Source: Bryobacteraceae bacterium
Lineage (GTDB): Bacteria; Acidobacteriota; Terriglobia; Bryobacterales; Bryobacteraceae
Reading direction: 5' to 3'
Length of the DNA stretch: 7,021 bases
Assembly (NCBI GenBank): GCA_947456995.1
Contig: CANGVB010000187.1
Span: forward strand, 1 to 7,021
Made by a program: the position numbers and the translations under genes. Each line of letters begins with the position of its first letter. The first letter of the stretch is position 1. Below the pieces are notes generated by a model. That model saw only the letters and a list, made by a program, of their open reading frames with translations. It was not told where the DNA came from and searched no databases. Shown here piece after piece: positions 4,183 through 7,021 of the stretch.

Positions 4183-7021
4183 ATGTCTAAGAGCTCTTCC
4201 CGACGGGATTTCATTACCCGGTCTGCTGCGACCACGGCTACTACTGCGACTGGCCTGGCAGCCCCGAACGGTGAAATTTCAAATGGCGCACACATCCCTG
4301 CGCTCAAGACGGCTCACACAACCAAAACGAATTCGATCTGTCCTTACTGCGCCGTAGGTTGCAGCGTCACGATCCACACAATTGGCGACAAGGCTCACAA
4401 TGTTAAGCCGCATATCGTCCATATCGAAGGGGACCCCGAGAGCCCGGTGAATCGAGGAACTCTTTGCCCCAAGGGTGCTTCGCTTGAGGAGTTTGTGCAG
4501 AGCGACCGCCGGCTGACGAAGGTGCGTCATCGCGCAGCCGGGGCTAAGGAATGGACCGACCTCACCTGGGAAGAAGCGATTCCGATGATGGCCTCGCGGA
4601 TCAAGGCCTCACGAGACAAGGGCTTTGTTGAGAAGGACGAGAAGGGCCGCACGGTGAACCGGCTCGACAACGTCGCCATGATTGGCGGCTGTACAGACAC
4701 AAACGAGATTAACTACCTGCTGAGCAAGTTCCGCTTCAGCCTTGGGTTACTCGCCTACGAGAACCAAAGCCGGCTTTGACACGGCCCCACGGTGACCAGT
4801 TTGGCCGCCACATTCGGACGAGGGGCAATGACCAATGGATGGACCGATGTCGCCAATGCCGACGTCGTTCTGGTGATGGGTGGAAACCCTGCCGAGAATC
4901 ATCCTGTTGGATTCCGCTTTGTAATGGAAGCCAAGCGGCTTCGCAAGGCAAAGATCGTTTGTATCGACCCGCGATTCACTCGCACTGCGGCAGTGTCTGA
5001 TTGCTATGTGCCGATTCGCTCGGGCACAGACATTGCCTTCCTGGGCGGACTGATTCACTATGCCGTCGAGAGTGGCAAGTATCAGCGCAAGTATGTCGAG
5101 CAGCACACCAATGCGAGTTTCCTGATTGCAGAGGGCTTTGGATTTGAGAATGGCCACTTCTCTGGCTGGCAGGGCGACAAGTACGACAAGACTACCTGGC
5201 AGTATGAGCTGGACGGCAGTGGTAACGCGAAGACCGACCCGAAGCTCGAACATCCCCGTTGTGTCTTTCAGTTGATGAAGAAGCACTACTCGCGCTACAC
5301 GCCCGAGAAGGTTGCTGAGATTTGCGGCTGTACGAAGGAAGAGTTTTTGAAGGCGGCCGATCTGATTACGGTTGCGGCGGCAGAGGACAAGTCTGGCACG
5401 GTGCTTTATGCCCTCGGCTGGACACACCATTCGTTTGCCGTGCAGTTGATTCACGCTGCGGCGATGGTGCAGTTGTTGATGGGCAATATTGGAATGCCTG
5501 GCGGGGGTGTAAACGCACAGCGTGGCCATGCGAATATTCAGGGTTCGACGGATATGGGCGCGTGGAATATGCTGCCCGGTTATCTCAAGATTCCTCGCGC
5601 CAATCTGACGACGATTGAGGAGTACCTCAAGGCCAATACTCCGAAGCCCTTGCAGGCCAAGAGCCTGAACTACTGGGGCAACACACCGAAGTTCTTCAAG
5701 AGTTTGCTCAAGGCCTACTACGGCAAGAAGGCAACTGAGGCAAATCAATACGGTTATGACTGGCTGCCGAAGATCGACGAGAAGGGTGACCATTCGTGGG
5801 GTGCCTTCTTTGATGACATGTTCCACGGCAAGCTGGAAGGGCTGATCAGCTTTGGGATGAACCCGGTGGCGAACGGGCCTAATACGAAGAAGATGCTGAC
5901 AGCACTTTCGAAGCTGAAGTGGCTGATTGTCGCTGAGAACTTTGAAACTGAGACGGCGGCCTTCTGGAAGGCCAAGACGCTGGCGGCCAAGGATTATCCG
6001 TTGGCTCTCGATGAGGCGGGGATTGCTACTGAAGTGTTCCTGCTGCCTGCTGCCAACTTTGCCGAGAAGGACGGGGCGTTTGTGAATTCGTCCCGCTGGC
6101 TGCAGTGGAAAGAAGCAGCTACAGATCCGCCGGGCGAAGCGAAGCGGGATCAGGAAATCATCGCGAAACTCTTTCTTGAGATTCGCCGGCTTTATGAAAA
6201 AGACGGCGGGGCGAACCCGGCTCCGCTGATGAACATGAGCTGGGATTATGCAAAGCCTGCTATGCCTCTGTTGAGCGAAATTGCTCGCGAGGTAAACGGG
6301 GTTGATCTGAAGACACTGAAGCAGCTAAACGGTTTTGGTGAGCTTAAGGACGATGGGTCGACGGCTTGTGGCAATTGGGTCTATAGCGGTTGCTGGACAG
6401 AGGCTGGGAATCAGATGGCTCGCCGGGGACAGGTGGACCCGACAGGATTGGGGCTGTATCCGCAATGGTCCTGGAGTTGGCCAGCGAACCGGCGTATTCT
6501 TTATAACCGCGCTTCGGCTGATGAGAATGGCCAGCCCTGGGACAAGACTCGTGCACCGCTGCAGTGGGATGGCGAGCGCTGGCGTGGAGATGTGCCTGAC
6601 TATAAGGCCGATGCCGAGCCTGGTTCTCTGCCCGCATTTATCATGCTGCCTGAGGGTGTGGCACGACTCTTTGCCCCCGATCTTGTCGAGGGACCCTTCC
6701 CGGAACATTATGAGCCGGCGGAATCGCCTGTGCTCAACGCGCTGCATCCTGAGGCTAGCGCCAATCCGATGCTGAAGACGTACTCGAGCGAGCCGGTGGC
6801 CTTTGGCAAGGCGAAGGATTTTCCTTACGTTGCGATCACTTATCGCTTGACCGAGCACTTCCACTATTGGACGAAGCATACGAGTTCGAGCTCAGAGCTA
6901 CAGTCAAATTTCTTTGTGGAGTTGCCAGCCGAACTTGCGGCAGCCAAGGGTATTGTCAGTGGCGACAAGGTGAGAGTGTCGTCAGCCAGAGGCTCGCTTG
7001 AGGGCCCTGCGCTGGTGACAA
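4183..7021 (+). CDS. fdnG: Formate dehydrogenase N-type alpha subunit, selenocysteine-containing (3' end beyond window)
   Basis: This is the catalytic subunit of a respiratory formate dehydrogenase, oxidising formate to CO2 in the periplasm with bis-MGD molybdenum/tungsten and one [4Fe-4S] cluster. Electrons normally pass to an iron-sulfur beta subunit and a cytochrome b gamma subunit. MSKSSSRRDFITRSA is a Tat signal. The cluster ligands are Cys53-x2-Cys56-x3-Cys60 and Cys95 in LCPKGAS. The frame continues through TGA 4777-4779, read as Sec199 in N-Q-S-R-L-U-H-G-P-T-V, the family's active-site sequence. After it come cofactor-binding motifs VVLVMGGNPAENHPVGF (228-244), IDPRFTRTA (261-269) and NIGMPGGGVNAQRGHANIQG (435-454). 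Later conserved blocks include GNQMARR, NRRILYNRASAD, EGPFPEHYEP and YRLTEHFHYWTKH (from residue 887), all familiar from FdnG/FdoG. No other stop interrupts the frame to the window edge. The 946 residues seen compare with about 1015 in E. coli, so roughly 70 are missing. A conventional caller would end the gene at 4779 and start another piece downstream. Confidence 0.95.
4777..4779 (+). other. In-frame UGA decoded as selenocysteine (Sec199)
   Basis: The TGA sits between Leu198 (CTT) and His200 (CAC), matching the Sec-His pair of the FdnG/FdoG active site, where selenium ligates the metal. Strong family similarity continues without a frame change on both sides, which excludes an ordinary gene end. 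A random nonsense mutation landing on this exact codon is very unlikely. Confidence 0.94.
4777..4826 (+). promoter_or_regulatory. Bacterial SECIS element downstream of the UGA
   Basis: Bacterial SECIS hairpins lie within the coding region just after the UGA and are bound by SelB. Here the apical hairpin spans 4791-4809, 11 bases after the UGA. Pairs are G4791-C4809, G4792-C4808, G4794-C4806, C4796-G4804 and C4797-G4803, with an A-C mismatch at 4795/4805. U4793 is wobble-paired or bulged opposite G4807. The five-base loop 4798-4802 is A-G-U-U-U. A U at the bulge position and a GU in the loop agree with the SelB-recognised features of E. coli SECIS elements. A lower stem can form between GCCCC 4784-4788 and GGGGC 4822-4826. 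Pairing was worked out by hand, not by a folding program. Confidence 0.7.

Noticed and set aside
4183..4779. A truncated pseudogene of a molybdopterin oxidoreductase ending at TGA 4779
   Set aside because: The frame continues with full family similarity beyond the TGA, the TGA is at the known selenocysteine position, and a SECIS-like hairpin follows.
4747..5826. 359-residue open frame on the minus strand
   Set aside because: It lies wholly antisense to the conserved formate dehydrogenase, shows no recognisable motif, and is the kind of shadow frame expected opposite GC-rich coding sequence.

Overview
The window reads as a bacterial chromosome segment, moderately GC-rich, with genes packed tightly on both strands. 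Several features point to a Gram-negative cell with a busy periplasm: three proteins with twin-arginine (Tat) starts, a PEP-CTERM sorting signal, and a periplasmic-type formate dehydrogenase. Very short 'M-x-R-R-x-F-L-A' Tat starts together with a PEP-CTERM tail ending in RRR resemble Acidobacteriota of the Bryobacterales/Solibacter type. Verrucomicrobiota or Planctomycetota remain possible. This placement is inference from style, not from a marker gene.

Layout. Positions 1-18 may be the tail of an upstream gene. Positions 26-1489 (+) encode a PhoD-family phosphodiesterase/alkaline phosphatase. Its stop overlaps by one base (TAATG) the start of a type I sulfatase at 1489-3336 (+), which carries a C-terminal HEAT-like helical extension. 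Together they form a probable operon for hydrolysing phosphate and sulfate esters outside the cytoplasm. A PEP-CTERM surface protein at 3333-4043 (-) converges on the sulfatase and the two genes share a CTAG stop overlap. It has a signal peptide, a beta-rich domain, a Ser-Ser-Gly repeat linker and a C-terminal sorting signal. A short divergent intergenic region (4044-4182) separates it from the last gene.

The last gene, 4183 to beyond the window end (+), is the main point of interest: the catalytic alpha subunit of a formate dehydrogenase N-type enzyme (FdnG/FdoG family). Its frame is interrupted only by a TGA at 4777-4779. This TGA falls exactly where the family has selenocysteine (N-Q-[AS]-R-x-U-H-G-P-T), and a plausible bacterial SECIS hairpin follows it at the canonical distance. 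A standard gene caller would split the gene into a 'truncated oxidoreductase' and a second piece. It should be read as one selenoprotein of at least 946 residues. The host should therefore have selA, selB, selC and selD elsewhere, and beta (iron-sulfur) and gamma (cytochrome b) subunit genes probably follow just past position 7021.

I did not find RNA genes, insertion sequences, CRISPR arrays or an obviously undescribed multi-gene system in this window.
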